Shown here piece by piece: positions 35,837 through 43,964 of a stretch of DNA of 64,000 bases. The first letter of the stretch is position 1, and each line of letters begins with the position of its first letter. The stretch is taken from positions 62,001-126,000 of the forward strand of contig NZ_JBHUIY010000003.1 of NCBI RefSeq assembly GCF_042683125.1. The letters are read 5' to 3'. Made by a program: the position numbers and the translations under genes. Source of the DNA: Phaeospirillum tilakii. GTDB lineage: Bacteria > Pseudomonadota > Alphaproteobacteria > Rhodospirillales > Magnetospirillaceae. The notes beneath the pieces were generated by a model. The model was not told where the DNA came from. It did no database searches and saw only the letters and a program-made list of their open reading frames with translations.

Positions 35837-36730
35837 TCAGTAAGCCTCGGCGATTTTCTCCAACAGAAAATCGCGGAACGCGGTTATCCGTTTCGAGTGG
35901 CGCAATTCCTCGGGATAGACGAAATAGGCGTCGAAGGTCGGGCCGGCGATTTCCGGCAGCACCGGAATCAGATCGTCGGCGGCCGAGATCATGTAATCCG
36001 GCATCGCGCCGAGGCCGAGCCCGCTTTTGACCGCGCGATAGATGCCGTAGATGTTGTTGACCTCCAGCACCGGCCGGCGCGGCCGGTCGGGCGGCGCCCC
36101 GGCATCGAGCAGCCAGTTGACGTTGGACAGCGGCGGCGCCACCCGGGCATCCTCGCCGAACACCACGATGCGGTGATGGTCGAGATCGGCCAGGGTCAAC
36201 GGCAGGCCGTGGGCCTTGACGTAGTCCGGCGCGGCGAACACCGTGTATTTCATCGTCATCAGGTGGCGCTGCACCAGATCGGGCTGGCGTGGCGGCGTCA
36301 TTCGGATCGCCACGTCGGCCTCGCGCATCGCGAGGTCAAGCTCGCCGTCCGACAGCACCAGCGACACCGCGATGTCGGGATAAAGATCGAGGAAATCCTT
36401 GATCCGCGGCGTCAGCCACAGCGACCCGAAGGCGACGGTGGTGGTGATCTTGAGCGGGCCCTGGGCGCGTTCGCGGCTTTCGGTCAGCAGCGCCTCGGTC
36501 ATCGCCAGCTTCGAAAACACGTCGCGGGCGGTGCGGTAGAGCAACTCGCCCTGCTCGGTCAGGATCAGGCCACGGGCGTGCCGATGAAACAGCGGCAGGT
36601 TGAGGCTTTCCTCCAGCGCGCTGATCTGGCGGCTGACGGCGGACTGGCTGAGATTGAGCACCTCCCCGGCGTGGGTGAAGCTGCCCGCCTCGGCAACGGC
36701 GTGAAAAACCCTCAGCTTGTCCCAATCCAT
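35837..36730 (-). CDS. LysR-family regulator of the LsrB/VtlR type
   Basis: 297 residues. The N-terminus MDWDKLRVFHAVAEAGSFTH with LNLSQSAVSRQISALEESLN closely follows the LsrB (Sinorhizobium, Agrobacterium) and VtlR (Brucella) proteins, as does HRHARGLILTEQGELL. Those regulators control oxidative-stress and cell-envelope genes and, for VtlR, the AbcR sRNAs. The location next to trxB is the same as in Rhizobiales, which strengthens the orthology. Its stop lies ~70 bp before the candidate sRNA. Confidence 0.85.
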   Translation of the reverse strand: MDWDKLRVFHAVAEAGSFTHAGEVLNLSQSAVSRQISALEESLNLPLFHRHARGLILTEQGELLYRTARDVFSKLAMTEALLTESRERAQGPLKITTTVAFGSLWLTPRIKDFLDLYPDIAVSLVLSDGELDLAMREADVAIRMTPPRQPDLVQRHLMTMKYTVFAAPDYVKAHGLPLTLADLDHHRIVVFGEDARVAPPLSNVNWLLDAGAPPDRPRRPVLEVNNIYGIYRAVKSGLGLGAMPDYMISAADDLIPVLPEIAGPTFDAYFVYPEELRHSKRITAFRDFLLEKIAEAY

Positions 36731-36825
36731 GGCGACCCGGCGACTCCCCGCTTCGGCAACGACCCGATCGGCCCGGCAAGACCGGGGGCGCTTTCCCCCG
36801 GCCGCCCGGACCGACCTTCGCGTTC

Positions 36826-37791
36826 CTACTCTGCCGCAGGCTCGTCGTTCTGTCCATGCAGGGCGAGGAAGCGTTCCGCCTCCAGCGCCGCCATGCAGCC
36901 GGTGCCGGCCGCCGTCACCGCCTGACGGTAGATTTTGTCCTGCACGTCACCCGCGGCGAACACCCCGGGGATGTTGGTGGCGGTCGAACCGGGGGTGGTG
37001 ACCAGATAGCCTTCCTCGTCGAGGGTCAGCGTCCCCTGGAACAGGCCGGTGTTGGGGGTGTGGCCGATCGCCACGAACACCCCCTCGACCGCGAGATCGG
37101 ACAGCGCCCCGGTCTTGACGTTGCGCAGCCGCACCCCGGTGACCGACGGCGGCTGGTCGGTGCCGACGATCTCCTCGATCACGCTGTCCCACACCACGCT
37201 GATCTTGGGATGGGCGAACAGGCGCTGCTGGGCGATCCGCTCGGCGCGCAGGCTGTCGCGGCGATGAACCAGGGTGACCTTCGATGCGAGGCCGGCGAGA
37301 TAGATCGCCTCCTCCACCGCCGAATTGCCGCCGCCGACCACCACCACCTCGCGCCCCTTGAAGAAGAAGCCGTCGCAGGTGGCGCAGGCCGAGACGCCGA
37401 AGCCGGAGAATTTCTTTTCCGACTCGATCCCCAGCCAGCGCGCGGTGGCGCCGGTGCAGATGATCAGGGTGTCGCCGGAATAGGTGTCGCCGGAATCGCC
37501 CACCGCCTGGAACGGCCGGCGCGACAGATCGACCGAGACGATCAGATCGTCCTGGAAGCGGGCGCCGACATGGGCGGCCTGCTGCTGCATCTGCTCCATC
37601 AGCCACGGCCCCTGCACCGCCTCGGCGAAGCCGGGATAGTTCTCGACGTCGGTGGTGATGGTCAGCTGGCCGCCGGGCTGCATCCCCGCCACCAGCAGCG
37701 GCGACAGGTTGGCCCGCGCCGCATAGATCGCCGCGGTGCAGCCCGCCGGCCCCGAACCGAGAATGAGAACCTTGCTGTGATGGTGCGCCAT
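36826..37791 (-). CDS. trxB: Thioredoxin-disulfide reductase
   Basis: 321 residues from the ATG at 37791. It has the FAD motif GSGPAGCTAAIYAARA, the redox-active CATC (SACATCDGFFF), the NADPH motif VVGGGNSAVEEAIYL and the C-terminal VFAAGDVQDKIYRQAVTAAG. It reduces thioredoxin using NADPH. It is surrounded by a peroxiredoxin and a thioredoxin-domain protein, forming a thiol-redox neighbourhood. It lies 95 bp upstream of the LysR gene in the same direction. Confidence 0.96.
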   Translation of the reverse strand: MAHHHSKVLILGSGPAGCTAAIYAARANLSPLLVAGMQPGGQLTITTDVENYPGFAEAVQGPWLMEQMQQQAAHVGARFQDDLIVSVDLSRRPFQAVGDSGDTYSGDTLIICTGATARWLGIESEKKFSGFGVSACATCDGFFFKGREVVVVGGGNSAVEEAIYLAGLASKVTLVHRRDSLRAERIAQQRLFAHPKISVVWDSVIEEIVGTDQPPSVTGVRLRNVKTGALSDLAVEGVFVAIGHTPNTGLFQGTLTLDEEGYLVTTPGSTATNIPGVFAAGDVQDKIYRQAVTAAGTGCMAALEAERFLALHGQNDEPAAE

Positions 37792-37853
37792 CGCTGTCGT
37801 GCCCCGCGCTGTGCCTGTGGAAGAAAGAAGCTCGCTTGCCCAAAACATACGGA

Positions 37854-37885
37854 GGGGGCGCGCCGGCGGCAAGCGGCGCGCCCCC
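37854..37885 (-). terminator. Strong hairpin between the peroxiredoxin and trxB genes
   Basis: GGGGGCGCGCC and GGCGCGCCCCC form a perfect 11-bp stem around a 10-base loop just after the peroxiredoxin stop codon. On the minus strand the following sequence has a short TTTT about 11 bases on, so termination may be partial. Confidence 0.5.
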
Positions 37886-37910
37886 CCGAGGGGGAAGGGA
37901 CAGGCCGGCC

Positions 37911-38534
37911 TTACAGTTCGGCGGCGTGCGAGGCGAGATAGTCGGCCACCCCCTTGGGGTCGGCCTTCATTCCGGCCTTGCCCTTGCTCCAGCCGGCCGG
38001 GCAGACCTCGCCATGCTCCTCGTGGAACTGGAGGGCATCGACCAGCCGCAGTGCTTCATCGACATTGCGGCCGAGCGGCAGGTTGTTGACGTGCTGCGAC
38101 TGGACGATGCCGTTCTTGTCGATCAGGAAGGTGCCGCGCAAAGCGACGCCGCCCGGCAGCAGCACGCCGTAGGAACGGGCGATCTCCTTGGTCAGGTCGG
38201 CCACCAGCGGGAAACCGATCTGGCCGAGGCCGCCCTTGTCGACCGGGGTGTTGCGCCAGGCGAGGTGGGTGAAGTGGGAATCGACGCTGACCCCGATCAG
38301 CTTGGTGTTGCGCTCGGTGAAGGCGGCGACGCGGTGATGGTGGGCCAGGATCTCCGACGGGCAGACGAAGGTGAAGTCGAGCGGGTAGAAAAACAGCACC
38401 CCGTAGGAGCCCTTCAGATAGGACGACAGGCTGAACCCTTCGTCGATCTGGTTGTCGGGCAGCACCGCCGCCGCGGTGAAATCGGGGGCGGGCTGACCGA
38501 CCAGGACGGACGGGGTCGAAAGCACTTCGGTCAT
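37911..38534 (-). CDS. Typical 2-Cys peroxiredoxin (AhpC/TSA family)
   Basis: 207 residues. The peroxidatic Cys58 lies in DFTFVCPSE and the resolving Cys near residue 180 in EVCPAGW; both are present, so a thioredoxin- or AhpF-type reductant is required. The YF-type C-terminal extension (KADPKGVADYL) is seen. It reduces hydrogen peroxide and alkyl hydroperoxides. trxB follows in the same direction. The 240-bp upstream region (38535-38777), shared with cnoX, is AT-rich with TATAAT-like sequence on the minus strand near 38617-38622. Confidence 0.94.
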   Translation of the reverse strand: MTEVLSTPSVLVGQPAPDFTAAAVLPDNQIDEGFSLSSYLKGSYGVLFFYPLDFTFVCPSEILAHHHRVAAFTERNTKLIGVSVDSHFTHLAWRNTPVDKGGLGQIGFPLVADLTKEIARSYGVLLPGGVALRGTFLIDKNGIVQSQHVNNLPLGRNVDEALRLVDALQFHEEHGEVCPAGWSKGKAGMKADPKGVADYLASHAAEL

Positions 38535-38777
38535 TGCAGGGTCTCCCTGACTGGGGTGGTACGAACCGGATGACGTACACTTTATAGGGTCTCTGGCCGC
38601 ACCTCAATATGGAATCATTATAACTCAAGATTGGGCCACAGCCGGTTGGCTGCGACCCACCCGGCCGGCCGGCGGGCGGGATTGTCCCGCCCCGCCCCCA
38701 CGCGGTGCTTGCGCCGCGCCCGGCGACAGTCCATCTATTGGCGCTACCTGTTTTCCCCATCAGCGACGAGAGCGACC

Positions 38778-39707
38778 ATGGATCCCTTGTTTCCTTCCGG
38801 CGTTCCCTCCCGGGGGCGAGGCCCCGCTCCCGGCGGCCAGGATCTGATCAAGGACGGCAGCACCGCCAGCTTCCGCGCCGACGTGCTCGAAGCGTCGATG
38901 CAGGCGCTGGTGCTGGTCGATTTCTGGGCCCCGTGGTGCGGCCCGTGCAAGCAGCTGACCCCCCTGCTGGAAAAGCTGGTGCGCGAGGCCAAGGGCACGG
39001 TGCGGCTGGTCAAGATCGACGTCGACGCCAACCAGCAGCTGGCGGCCCAGTTGCGGATCCAGAGCGTGCCGACGGTCTACGCCTTCCAGGGCGGCCGCCC
39101 GGTCGATGCCTTCCAGGGCGCCCTGCCCGAAAGCGAATTGCGCGCCTTCATCAAGCAGCTGGCCGGCCCGGGCGAGGCCCCCAACCTCGACGAGGTGGTG
39201 GCCGAGGCCAAGACCCTGCTGGCCCAGGGCGAGACCGAAACCGCCGCCGCTCTGTTCCAGCAGGTGTTGCAGGCCGAACCCGAGCATCCCGCCGCGCTGG
39301 CCGGGCTGCTGCGCTGCCTGATCGCCGCCGGCCAGGGTGAGCAGGCGGCGGCGATGCTGGCCGAGTTGCCGGCCGAACTGGCCCGCCATCCCGAACTGGC
39401 CGCCGTCGCCACCGCGCTGGAACTGGCCCGCCACGGCGCCGAGGTCGGCGAGACCGCCGCCCTGCGCAAGCGGCTGGCGGTCGATGCCAACGACCATCAG
39501 GCCCGGTTCGATCTGGCGATGGCCTATTACGCCGGCGGCGAGAGCGAGACCGCGATCGACGAACTGCTCGATTTGTTCCGCCGCGACCGCGCCTGGAACG
39601 ACGATGCCGCGCGCAAGCAGCTGGTCAAGCTGTTCGAGGCGCTCGGCTCCGCCCATCCCGCGGTGGCGGCGGGACGGCGCCGGCTGTCGTCGCTGCTGTT
39701 TTCCTGA
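38778..39707 (+). CDS. cnoX: CnoX/YbbN-like thioredoxin-TPR co-chaperone
   Basis: 309 residues from the ATG at 38778. An N-terminal thioredoxin fold carries WCGPCK (Cys54, Cys57) and SVPTVYAFQGG; the C-terminal ~190 residues are TPR-like helical repeats. This matches CnoX (YbbN), a holdase that links thiol chemistry to GroEL/DnaK. The E. coli protein lacks the first Cys of the pair, but many alphaproteobacterial members keep CGPC as here, so oxidoreductase activity is possible. Confidence 0.9.
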   Translation: MDPLFPSGVPSRGRGPAPGGQDLIKDGSTASFRADVLEASMQALVLVDFWAPWCGPCKQLTPLLEKLVREAKGTVRLVKIDVDANQQLAAQLRIQSVPTVYAFQGGRPVDAFQGALPESELRAFIKQLAGPGEAPNLDEVVAEAKTLLAQGETETAAALFQQVLQAEPEHPAALAGLLRCLIAAGQGEQAAAMLAELPAELARHPELAAVATALELARHGAEVGETAALRKRLAVDANDHQARFDLAMAYYAGGESETAIDELLDLFRRDRAWNDDAARKQLVKLFEALGSAHPAVAAGRRRLSSLLFS

Positions 39708-39740
39708 CGCCTCTTTTTATTTTTGACTGGAGATCTCCGC

Positions 39741-39929
39741 ATGCCCGCCTTCGATCCCAAGCTGCTCGAAATCCTGGTGGCCCCCGGCACCCACGCTCCC
39801 CTGCGCTATGATGCCGGCCGTCAGGAGCTGATCGACGACAAGGCCGGCCTCGCCTACCCGATCCGCGACGGCATTCCGATCATGCTGGCCGACGAGGCGC
39901 GGGCGATCGAGCCGGGCTCCGCCGCCTGA
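39741..39929 (+). CDS. Trm112-family small protein lacking the zinc cysteines
   Basis: 62 residues from an ATG with GGAG upstream, 33 bp after cnoX. The sequence LLEILVAPGTHAPLRYDAGR ... LAYPIRDGIPIMLADEAR matches the Trm112/YcaR family, small zinc-ribbon-like partners of methyltransferases. Where many members have C-P-x-C, this one has VAPGTHAPL with no cysteine, so it cannot bind zinc at that site. Probably co-transcribed with cnoX. A conserved partner was not identified. Confidence 0.85.
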   Translation: MPAFDPKLLEILVAPGTHAPLRYDAGRQELIDDKAGLAYPIRDGIPIMLADEARAIEPGSAA

Positions 39930-39956
39930 CCCCGGCCCACGACCCAAGCGACCCAG

Positions 39957-40080
39957 GCGGGCTGCCGCCCGCACCCGCTCGGGGAGCCAGGCTCCCCGAA
40001 CGCCTCCCTTTTTTTCTCGATAAAAACAAAGGGGGTCCGGGGCCTCGCCCCGGCCGGGCCTGTGGGCGGGAGCCCGCGCC
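39957..40080. repeat. Family B palindromic repeat with built-in terminator (B3)
   Basis: Same order as B1: GGCGGGCTGCCGCCCGC, CTCGGGGAGCCAGGCTCCCCG, a run of seven T, A-rich centre, GGGGCCTCGCCCC, then GGGCGGGAGCCCGC. It directly follows the cnoX-trm112 unit and probably ends its transcript. Confidence 0.8.
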
Positions 40081-40217
40081 CCGACTCGACATTCCGCGCA
40101 TAAAACGGGCAACAACCGGCCGGGCCGCCCATCAAACGGGCAGGCCCGGCTGCCTTTTTTCGCGGCCCCTGCCGCCAATCCCCCCGAAATCCCCCGCCGG
40201 ACGCAATCCCTTCCAAT

Positions 40218-40233
40218 CGGCACGCCGTTTGAA
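40218..40233 (+). promoter_or_regulatory. Possible sigma-54 promoter for glnK
   Basis: CGGCACG-CCGT-TTGAA fits the sigma-54 -24/-12 pattern (TGGCACG-N4-TTGCW) with correct spacing but mismatches at the first T and at the C of the -12 GC. It is about 135 bp upstream of the glnK start, consistent with nitrogen control through NtrC. No NtrC site was recognised. Confidence 0.4.
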
Positions 40234-40369
40234 AGGAGAGAAAACGCGGAACCGCGCAAGACCTCTTGCGACCCGACTTCAATCCGGCCCGCGCTCCTTC
40301 CGTCGCCCGCAGGGCGGCGGGTTCCGCGACGGAGCGCCGGACCGACAGAATAGGAATGGGGACCACACG

Positions 40370-40708
40370 ATGAAGCTGATCATGGCCATCATCAAGCCCT
40401 TCAAGCTCGACGAGGTCCGCGAGGCCCTGACGCCGCTGGGAGTGCAGGGCCTGACCGTGAGCGAGGTGAAGGGTTTCGGCCGGCAGAAGGGCCAGACCGA
40501 GATCTATCGCGGCGCCGAATACGTCGTCAACTTCCTGCCCAAGGTCAAAATCGAGGTCGCGGTCAACGACGATCTCGCCGACCGGGTGATCGAGGCGATC
40601 CAGACCGCCGCCCGCACCGGCAAGATCGGCGATGGCAAGATCTTCGTCACCGAGATCCAGCAGGCCTTCCGCATCCGCACCGGCGAAACCAACGCCGAGG
40701 CGCTGTAA
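40370..40708 (+). CDS. glnK: PII-family nitrogen regulatory protein
   Basis: 112 residues. The PROSITE-type PII motifs are intact: the T-loop with uridylylation Tyr51 (YRGAEYVVNFLPK) and the C-terminal ATP site (TGKIGDGKIFV). It senses ATP/ADP and 2-oxoglutarate and controls the ammonium channel and nitrogen enzymes. It is immediately upstream of amtB, the diagnostic glnK-amtB arrangement; in Rhodospirillum the homologue is often called glnJ. Confidence 0.95.
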   Translation: MKLIMAIIKPFKLDEVREALTPLGVQGLTVSEVKGFGRQKGQTEIYRGAEYVVNFLPKVKIEVAVNDDLADRVIEAIQTAARTGKIGDGKIFVTEIQQAFRIRTGETNAEAL

Positions 40709-40973
40709 CCGCCATGGCGCCCCTGGCCGCCCCCGCCCCCGTCGCCGCCCCCTGCCCAATTCGGCATCAGGGCGCCGGGGCTCTGCCTAAATCCGCGTCA
40801 AAAATCGGCGCCGCGATAGGTGGAAACCGCAAGGGAGCGCACCGGGGGGAAGGATTTGCCGCCGCCGCGCCTGTTGGCACGGTTCTTGTTAACTCGAAAC
40901 GCGCCGACCGGAGCACGGGATCCTCCCCACCCTCGTCGGCACGTCCTCTCGCAGAGCCGCTTCGGGGGTAACC
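40709..40973. other. glnK-amtB intergenic region
   Basis: 265 bp, GC-rich with a Pro/Ala-rich shadow frame and no supported gene. Its second half contains the sigma-54-like element described separately. The gap is longer than in many glnK-amtB operons, allowing amtB a promoter of its own. Confidence 0.4.
40875..40890 (+). promoter_or_regulatory. Possible sigma-54 promoter for amtB
   Basis: TGGCACG-GTTC-TTGTT matches the -24 box perfectly and the -12 box except for T in place of C in the GC dinucleotide; spacing is exact. It lies ~84 bp upstream of the amtB start codon. Confidence 0.5.
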
Positions 40974-42335
40974 ATGATTCACCGTTTGAGATCCACTATG
41001 CTGGGCGCGGGCTCGGCGCTGGGCGCCGCCCTGCTGTCCAGCGCCGCCTGGGCGCAGGAAGCCGCCGCCCCGGCCGCCGCCGCCGCCGCTCCGGCCGCCG
41101 CCGCCGCGCCGACGCTCGACACCGGCGCCACCGCCTGGATGCTGACCTCCAGCGCCCTGGTGCTGTTGATGACCATTCCCGGCGTCGCTCTGTTCTACGG
41201 CGGCATGGTCCGCAAGAAGAACGTCCTCGCCATCATGGCGCAGAGCTTCGCCATCACCGCGCTGGCCACCGTGCTGTGGGCCGTGGTCGGCTACAGCCTC
41301 GCCTTCACCGGCGACAATCCCTACATCGGCGGCTTCAGCCGGGTCCTGCTCGACGGCCTCGAAAAGGGCACGCTGAGCGGCACCATTCCGGAATCGGTGT
41401 TCTGGGCCTTCCAGTGCACCTTCGCCATCATCACCCCGGCGCTGATCACCGGTGCCTTCGCCGACCGCATGAAGTTCTCGGCGCTGCTGGTGTTCATCGC
41501 CCTGTGGTCGATCGTGGTCTATGCCCCGATCGCGCACTGGGTCTGGTCGCTTGATTCGAGCGGCGCCGCCCTCGGCTTCCTCGGCAAGATGGGCGTGCTC
41601 GACTTCGCCGGCGGCACCGTGGTCCACATCAATGCCGGCGTCGCCGGTCTGGTCGCCGCCCTGGTGCTTGGGCCGCGCAAGGGCTACGGCACCGACAACA
41701 TGGCCCCGCACAACCTGACCCTGTCGATCATCGGCGCCTCGCTGCTGTGGGTGGGCTGGTTCGGCTTCAACGCCGGCTCCGCCGTCGCCGCCGACGGGCG
41801 TGCCGGCATGGCCTTCCTGGTGACCCACATCGCCACCGCCGCCGCCGCGCTGTCCTGGGCCTTCGCCGAATGGATCCTGCGCAAGAAGCCGTCGGTGCTG
41901 GGCCTGATCTCGGGCGCGGTCGCCGGTCTGGTCGCCATCACCCCCGCCGCCGGCTTCGTCGGCCCCAAGGGCGCGCTGGTGATCGGCTTCGCCGCCGGTG
42001 TCGGCTGCTACTGGGCCTCGACCTGGCTCAAGCATGCCCTCAAGTATGACGACTCGCTCGACGCCTTCGGCGTGCATGGCGTGGGCGGCATCATCGGCGC
42101 GATCCTGACCGGCGTGTTCGCGGTCGAGGCGATCGGCGGCACCGCCGGCGCGCTCGAAGGCAACAGCGGCCAGGTGCTGACCCAGGTGTGGGGCGTGCTG
42201 ATCACCACCGCCTACACCGCCGTGGTCTCCTACGTCCTGCTGAAGCTGGTCGATTGGACCATCGGTCTGCGCGTCACCGCCGAAGAGGAACGGGAAGGCC
42301 TCGACATCGCCCTGCATGGCGAGACCGTCCACTAA
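40974..42335 (+). CDS. amtB: Ammonium transporter
   Basis: 453 residues. A cleavable signal peptide (cleavage after AAWA) and an Ala/Pro-rich linker precede the channel domain, typical of alphaproteobacterial AmtB. Eleven transmembrane helices are expected. The family signature DFAGGTVVHINAGVAGLVAA and the conserved pore His in FGVHGVGGIIGA are present. It conducts ammonium and is blocked by GlnK when nitrogen is ample. Confidence 0.96.
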   Translation: MIHRLRSTMLGAGSALGAALLSSAAWAQEAAAPAAAAAAPAAAAAPTLDTGATAWMLTSSALVLLMTIPGVALFYGGMVRKKNVLAIMAQSFAITALATVLWAVVGYSLAFTGDNPYIGGFSRVLLDGLEKGTLSGTIPESVFWAFQCTFAIITPALITGAFADRMKFSALLVFIALWSIVVYAPIAHWVWSLDSSGAALGFLGKMGVLDFAGGTVVHINAGVAGLVAALVLGPRKGYGTDNMAPHNLTLSIIGASLLWVGWFGFNAGSAVAADGRAGMAFLVTHIATAAAALSWAFAEWILRKKPSVLGLISGAVAGLVAITPAAGFVGPKGALVIGFAAGVGCYWASTWLKHALKYDDSLDAFGVHGVGGIIGAILTGVFAVEAIGGTAGALEGNSGQVLTQVWGVLITTAYTAVVSYVLLKLVDWTIGLRVTAEEEREGLDIALHGETVH

Positions 42336-42374
42336 GACCGCCTCTGCCGCCCTGCGGCGGATCGGCCGAGGAAG

Positions 42375-42402
42375 GGGCGCCGGGGAAACCCGGCGCCCTT
42401 TT
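42375..42402 (+). terminator. Intrinsic terminator after amtB
   Basis: GGGCGCCGGG-GAAA-CCCGGCGCCC is a perfect 10-bp stem with a GAAA tetraloop followed by TTTT, 40 bp downstream of the amtB stop. Confidence 0.9.
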
Positions 42403-42467
42403 CGTTTGCCCCGCCCACCGCTTGGAAGGAGGGGGCGGCGGTCGGTGACGATCGCCGCCCCTGGCCG

Positions 42468-42962
42468 TCAGGCCAGCAGGCTGCGCAGCATCCACGCCGT
42501 CTTTTCGTGCAGCTGCATCCGCTGGGTCAGCAGGTCGGCGGTGGATTCGTCATGGGCCTTGTCGACCACCGGGAAGATCGAGCGGGCGGTGCGCACCACC
42601 GCCTCCTGCCCCTGCACCAGCTGGCGGATCATTTCCTCGGCCGGCGGCACCCCGGTTTCCTCGCTGATCGAGGACAGCTCGGCATATTGGCGGTAGCTGC
42701 CGGGGGCGGGGAAGCCGAGGGCGCGGATCCGCTCGGCGATCAGATCGACCGCCAGCGCCAGTTCGTTGTACTGCGCCTCGAACATCAGGTGCAGGGTGTT
42801 GAACATCGGGCCGGTGACGTTCCAGTGGAAATTATGGGTCTTGAGATACAGCGTATAGGTGTCGGCGAGCAGCCGGGCCAGCCCGGCCCCGATCTCCTCC
42901 CGCGCCCGGTCGTCGATGCCGATGTCGATCCGGGGGGCCCCCTGCGCTTTGTCCTTGGCCAT
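42468..42962 (-). CDS. dps: Dps ferritin-like DNA-protecting protein
   Basis: 164 residues from the ATG at 42962. The ferroxidase ligands are visible in THNFHWNVTGP and MFEAQYNELALAVDLIAERI, with the C-terminal LTQRMQLHEKTAWMLRSLL. It stores iron and protects DNA against peroxide. It is divergent from irr, and shared iron or peroxide control of the 273-bp promoter region is plausible. Confidence 0.94.
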   Translation of the reverse strand: MAKDKAQGAPRIDIGIDDRAREEIGAGLARLLADTYTLYLKTHNFHWNVTGPMFNTLHLMFEAQYNELALAVDLIAERIRALGFPAPGSYRQYAELSSISEETGVPPAEEMIRQLVQGQEAVVRTARSIFPVVDKAHDESTADLLTQRMQLHEKTAWMLRSLLA

Positions 42963-43235
42963 TGCTCTCTCCCTATCCCTATGGGTTGGTGCGATGGCCC
43001 GAGTGTGCCTTGCTGGCGCATTCATTTCAATAGAGGGCTTTACGTGCCTTGTTAAAAAAATTCCAGTGAGCAGTATGCCGCCGTCCGGAGGGCGCCCTTC
43101 CCGGCGCCGCCGGCCCAAGCCTATGGCCTACCCCTTCCTTCTTATAATGATTTCCGTATCACCTCTGGTTTTTTCGAACGGTTCCAGCTAAAATCATCCT
43201 CGGATACCCCTCGTCCCTGTCACAAGGCGCCTCCC
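42963..43235. other. Divergent promoter region of dps and irr
   Basis: An AT-rich gap without genes. TATAAT at 43143-43148 is a perfect -10 for rightward transcription of irr, placing the start near 43155 and the ICE-like motif just downstream of it. A further AT-rich patch at ~43020-43070 is closer to dps and presumably holds its promoter. Confidence 0.5.
43172..43188. promoter_or_regulatory. ICE-like Irr-binding motif upstream of irr
   Basis: TTTCGAACGGTTCCAGC matches the iron-control element consensus (TTTRGAAYNRTTCYAAA) at the TTT, GAA, YNR, TTC, Y and first A positions, with mismatches at R and the last two As. It lies between a TATAAT box and the irr start codon, where binding would block transcription. 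This suggests negative autoregulation. Confidence 0.55.
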
Positions 43236-43655
43236 ATGACGATGATGACCGTCCGCCCCTACAGCCAAGCCCTCGATCGCCTGCGCGCGGTCGGGCTGCG
43301 TCCGACCCGCCAGCGCCTGGCCCTGGCCCGATTGCTGTTCGACGGGGGCGACCGTCATATTTCCGCCGAACAGCTTCATTCCGAGGCGATGGCCAGCAAC
43401 ATCCGGGTGTCGCTGGCGACGGTCTACAACACCCTGCACCAGTTCACCGATGCCGGGCTGCTGCGCGAGATCGTGGTCGAGTCCGGCCGATCCTATTTCG
43501 ACACCAACACCTCGGACCACCACCATTTCTTTTACGAGAAGACCAGCCAGCTCTGCGACATCCCGCCCGAGCTGATCACCGTCACCAAGGTTCCCAGCGC
43601 CCCAGCCGGCCACACCATCCGCCGGGTTGACGTCATCGTCCGCGTCGACGGCTGA
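43236..43655 (+). CDS. irr: Fur-family iron response regulator Irr
   Basis: 139 residues. The helix-turn-helix region LRPTRQRLALARLLFDGGDRHISAEQL and VSLATVYNTLHQFTDAGLLRE, then SYFDTNTSDHHHFFYE with the consecutive histidines, are characteristic of Irr rather than Fur, Mur or Zur. Irr is the alphaproteobacterial sensor of haem-iron status that regulates iron uptake, storage and haem synthesis. No GCPWHD-type haem motif is present, so regulation should follow the Rhizobium-like, His-dependent mode. Divergent from dps. Confidence 0.92.
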   Translation: MTMMTVRPYSQALDRLRAVGLRPTRQRLALARLLFDGGDRHISAEQLHSEAMASNIRVSLATVYNTLHQFTDAGLLREIVVESGRSYFDTNTSDHHHFFYEKTSQLCDIPPELITVTKVPSAPAGHTIRRVDVIVRVDG

Positions 43656-43712
43656 GCCGGCCGCTTTTTCCGAACGGCTGAAGGCTCTTATCGGGTCCCT
43701 GGGGGGGCGATT

Positions 43713-43878
43713 CGCGGGCTCTGCCCGCACCCGCCAAGGGCCGCAAGGCCCTTGGAACCCTTTCCCTGCCCTTCGCGCGGCAAACATCCGCGCCCAAGCT
43801 GACAGGCCGTTCCGCGCCCGACCCTCAACGGGATCCAAGGGCCTTGCGGCCCTTGGCGGGCGTGGGCGGAGCCCACAT
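43713..43878. repeat. Family A palindromic repeat, paired inverted modules with a long spacer (A5)
   Basis: Left module CGCGGGCTCTGCCCG with CCAAGGGCCGCAAGGCCC, right module GGGATCCAAGGGCCTTGCGG with GTGGGCGGAGCCCAC, separated by ~75 bp of unique sequence. It lies between irr and the glycosyltransferase operon. Confidence 0.8.
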
Positions 43879-43964
43879 CCCCCCCCAACGGTTCCGGTCC
43901 GGCCGGCGCTCGCCGCTGGCGCGGCGGGGGCTTTCATGCTATTGCCCCGCGACACCCGCCCGGC

